7,408 nt of DNA, taken from contig NZ_DIIM01000004.1 of the NCBI RefSeq assembly GCF_002420705.1, positions 173,944 to 181,351 on the forward strand, given 5' to 3'. Made by a program: the position numbers and the translations under genes. Source of the stretch: Sphingobacterium sp. UBA5670. GTDB taxonomy: Bacteria; Bacteroidota; Bacteroidia; Sphingobacteriales; Sphingobacteriaceae. This document shows positions 6,067-7,408 of the stretch, in pieces. The first letter of the stretch is position 1, and every line of letters begins with the position of its first letter. The notes beneath the pieces are model-generated. The model ran no database searches, was not told the origin of the DNA, and worked only from the letters and a program-made list of their open reading frames with translations.

Positions 6067-6113
6067 ATCTCTCTGTTTTAATGAACTTCTATACACATAG
6101 GAACAGGAGCAGA

Positions 6114-6133
6114 TTGTAAAAAGTTTTTTACAA
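6114..6133. repeat. Perfect 20-bp palindrome, possible operator
   Basis: TTGTAAAAA (6114-6122) and TTTTTACAA (6125-6133) form a perfect 9-bp inverted repeat around a 2-base centre. It lies 47 bases upstream of the response-regulator ATG and about 146 bases upstream of the divergent lipoprotein gene. The symmetry and position fit a dimeric regulator's binding site. Its AT-rich composition makes chance origin possible. Confidence 0.45.
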
Positions 6134-6279
6134 ATTAATTTATCTAAAAATAAAGGTAATCGCGCGAACTGCTACTTGGCTATAACAATAGATAATTAAA
6201 AACCAAAAACGCTTTTGTCCTGACTGCTGTTCACCAACTGAAGCATGTATTATTATGGTATAATTAAATAACAAAAGAT

Positions 6280-6495
6280 ATGAATAACCCAACAAAACTA
6301 ATTGCAGCCTGTCTGGTTTGCTTTGCAGCATACGGATGTAACGGTGCTAAGACAGATGATCAAAAATCGAAGGAGCTGATGCGCGATTCTGTTCCCAATG
6401 ATACCACAACGATACAATACCGAGATACCACATCTCCAGAATCCAGGGGAGACATTCCGCCAACACCACAGCCTGATACATCTACAAAAAAATAA
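6280..6495 (+). CDS. Small predicted lipoprotein
   Basis: A 71-residue protein with Lys6, a short hydrophobic stretch (LIAACLVCFAAYG) and Cys20 followed by Asn-Gly, which fits a signal peptidase II site, although the lipobox (Ala-Tyr-Gly-Cys) is not ideal. The mature part is hydrophilic, with Thr, Asp and Pro in plenty (DTTTIQYRDTTS, PPTPQPDTS), and is probably unfolded. An acidic pair follows soon after the Cys, which is reminiscent of surface-export signals described for Bacteroidota lipoproteins; this is only suggestive. The ATG is preceded by AAAAGAT. It is divergent from the response regulator and is followed by a structured stretch and a terminator. The opposite-strand frame overlapping its start has no coding features. 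Confidence 0.75.
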   Translation: MNNPTKLIAACLVCFAAYGCNGAKTDDQKSKELMRDSVPNDTTTIQYRDTTSPESRGDIPPTPQPDTSTKK

Positions 6496-6510
6496 AACGA
6501 ATATAAGTTA

Positions 6511-6571
6511 GCTATTGTTCTTCGATTGATAATAGCATAATTAGATAGTACCCCCGTCGTGAGATGGGCGG
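6511..6571 (+). ncRNA. Possible structured 3' UTR or small RNA
   Basis: Two further stems lie between the lipoprotein stop and its terminator. The first pairs GCTATTGTT (6511-6519) with GATAATAGC (6528-6536), with two G-T pairs. The second pairs CCCGTC (6553-6558) with GATGGG (6563-6568), with one G-T pair, around a GTGA (GNRA-type) loop. Together with the terminator hairpin at 6592 they make a compact RNA of about 115 bases. No known RNA family is recognised, and no separate promoter was identified, so it may just be the lipoprotein's 3' untranslated region. Confidence 0.3.
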
Positions 6572-6591
6572 AAAGTAGATTTATTGTAGAG

Positions 6592-6624
6592 AGCTAGACA
6601 ATGTAAAAATTGTCTAGCTTTTTT
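6592..6624 (+). terminator. Rho-independent terminator after the lipoprotein gene
   Basis: AGCTAGACAAT (6592-6602) pairs perfectly with ATTGTCTAGCT (6609-6619) around a GTAAAA loop, followed by T6 at 6619-6624. This is a classic plus-strand terminator. It lies 10 bases beyond the end of the convergent DUF4230 gene and may also slow minus-strand transcripts, but no U-run follows in that direction. Confidence 0.92.
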
Positions 6625-6633
6625 ATGTTGCGC

Positions 6634-7197
6634 TTATTCGAAAGTCAGATTGATTTTTGAAAATCCCAATCCCTGTAAGAGCGGTTTAAAAACCGTAGTT
6701 GCATTTGCCTTGGTTTGCTGCAGGATATCCGATTTTTTCACATCATCTGAAACAGCCTTTTCTGCCGCTTTGTAAGCCTCATCCACAAGCTCAGCTTCCC
6801 GTAAGAATGCCATCTTAGTATCGTATACCTTAGATGCCTCATGGTCGATCTTGATGTAACAGATCTCTGGAGCAGGTAATTTTATGGAGACTGAATCCCC
6901 CATCACCTTGATATCTTCCGGGCTAAGTTTGCTAAGGTTCACACAGCCGACAGCATCTGCCTTAACAATTAATAATACACTTGCATCTGGCAGGAACGTA
7001 TTGACATTTTTATGTTCCACTACGTCGCTGTAACGGTATTTGACCAATTCCAATTTCCCCATTGCCTCAATACGATCCACCAACAGTTGATGTTTGCTTT
7101 CCACTGTGGGTCCACTGTTGTTGTATTTGTTATACACAAACCACGCTCCAACTGCCAAAATGGCTACGATAATTAAAAATTTTAAAAATTTTCCCAT
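6634..7197 (-). CDS. Membrane-anchored DUF4230 protein
   Basis: A 187-residue protein with one N-terminal membrane segment (about residues 5-22) and a soluble domain outside it. The domain matches DUF4230: a helix with a KLELVKYRY stretch, LIVKADAVGCVNLSKL (hydrophobic strand then the usual G-x-(D/N)-L-S-K-L), SIKLPAPEI, a VYDTKMAFL segment, a long C-terminal helix with Ala-rich heptads, and the terminal GFSKINLTFE strand. The family is frequent in Bacteroidota and Firmicutes and its role is not known; the anchor suggests an envelope function. The ATG at 7197 is the first possible start. No good promoter match was found upstream on this strand. The stop is at 6634, next to the plus-strand terminator at 6592. 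Confidence 0.88.
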   Translation of the reverse strand: MGKFLKFLIIVAILAVGAWFVYNKYNNSGPTVESKHQLLVDRIEAMGKLELVKYRYSDVVEHKNVNTFLPDASVLLIVKADAVGCVNLSKLSPEDIKVMGDSVSIKLPAPEICYIKIDHEASKVYDTKMAFLREAELVDEAYKAAEKAVSDDVKKSDILQQTKANATTVFKPLLQGLGFSKINLTFE

Positions 7198-7312
7198 AAT
7201 CTATACTATACAAATTAGAGACCAAGCTGCTTTTTCAGGGATTTAACGTGAAAATATTACCTAAATATTATTCTCTAGGGTCGCTAAACTAGCATACTTG
7301 GAAAATTATACC

Positions 7313-7339
7313 TTTTGATAGACAATTGTTTAGTCAAAA
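7313..7339. repeat. 27-bp quasi-palindrome upstream of the right-end promoter
   Basis: TTTTGA (7313-7318) and TCAAAA (7334-7339) flank a perfect ACAATTGT core. The intervening spacers are partly symmetric, with a one-base offset. It ends 13 bases before the -33 element of the promoter at 7353, a typical location for an activator site. Confidence 0.35.
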
Positions 7340-7352
7340 AGTTTAAAAAACA

Positions 7353-7384
7353 TTTGGAACATATGGGCTATAATACTACTTTTG
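7353..7384 (+). promoter_or_regulatory. Consensus Bacteroidota promoter pointing out of the window
   Basis: TTTG at 7353-7356 and TACTTTTG at 7377-7384 are separated by 20 bp. Both elements match the Bacteroidota housekeeping consensus (TTTG / TAnnTTTG) exactly. Transcription should begin near 7391 and read rightwards into a gene outside the window. A small inverted repeat (GTGA at 7384-7387 with TCAC at 7396-7399) overlaps the expected start. The rest of 7198-7352 contains no gene that I can support. Confidence 0.75.
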
Positions 7385-7408
7385 TGACATCAAAATCACG
7401 GTAGGTAT

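Noticed and set aside
6067..6096. Ten extra residues on the response regulator (GTG start at 6096)
   Set aside because: Receiver domains normally begin as the ATG at 6066 does, and that ATG has an AGAGAG site in front of it.
6131..6138. Possible minus-strand promoter element (TTAATTTG on the reverse strand) for the response regulator
   Set aside because: It matches the -7 element at 7 of 8 positions, but no -33 element lies at 19-21 bp spacing.
6140..6331. 63-codon minus-strand frame in the divergent gap
   Set aside because: It overlaps the start of the small lipoprotein, has no ribosome site, and occupies the intergenic region where promoters are expected.
1..7408. Mobile elements, CRISPR arrays, tRNA or rRNA genes
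   Set aside because: No transposase, integrase, regular repeat-spacer pattern, cloverleaf or rRNA-like stretch was seen on either strand.

Overview
The window looks like chromosomal DNA from a Bacteroidota bacterium, most likely of the Sphingobacterium/Pedobacter type. The evidence is the moderately AT-rich base composition, A-rich leaders in place of strong Shine-Dalgarno sites, promoter-like sites of the Bacteroidota form (TTTG, about 20 bp, TAnnTTTG), and families common in that phylum (DUF4142, DUF4230, short lipoproteins). This assignment is inference; no marker gene is present. There are no rRNA or tRNA genes, CRISPR arrays, insertion sequences or phage genes.

Layout, left to right. 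Positions 1-103 hold the acidic tail of a truncated gene, closed by a terminator at 121-148. A possible 31-residue membrane peptide (327-422) precedes a secreted DUF4142 protein (452-1060). A 14-bp hairpin (1089-1119) separates that from an unrecognised soluble protein (1138-1638). Two minus-strand genes converge on it: a small lipoprotein with a duplicated PLDN motif (1686-1919) and a DUF421/YetF-like membrane protein (1988-2473). Divergent from these, a likely promoter (2562-2591) drives a minimal nucleotidyltransferase (2680-3423) joined with a 1-bp gap to a calcineurin-like metallophosphoesterase (3425-4159). A DJ-1/PfpI protein (4241-4795) and a 79-residue protein with a Rho-N/SAP-like module (4881-5120) follow on the same strand, up to a bidirectional terminator (5151-5181).

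On the other side of that terminator, the minus strand carries a NarL-type response regulator (5410-6066) followed by a 66-residue charged protein (5183-5383). The regulator's upstream region holds a perfect 20-bp palindrome (6114-6133) and is shared with a divergent small lipoprotein (6280-6495). After the lipoprotein comes a structured non-coding stretch ending in a clear terminator (6511-6624), then a membrane-anchored DUF4230 protein on the minus strand (6634-7197). The right end has no gene but holds a quasi-palindrome and an almost ideal Bacteroidota promoter (7353-7384) pointing out of the window.

Taken together the region resembles an envelope/stress island: secreted DUF4142, YetF-like, DJ-1/PfpI, short lipoproteins, very small charged proteins and an orphan response regulator. 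The feature most worth experimental attention is the nucleotidyltransferase-metallophosphoesterase pair. Its tight coupling suggests a make/remove enzyme couple acting on one unknown substrate. That function is hypothesis; the catalytic motifs and gene spacing are seen directly.
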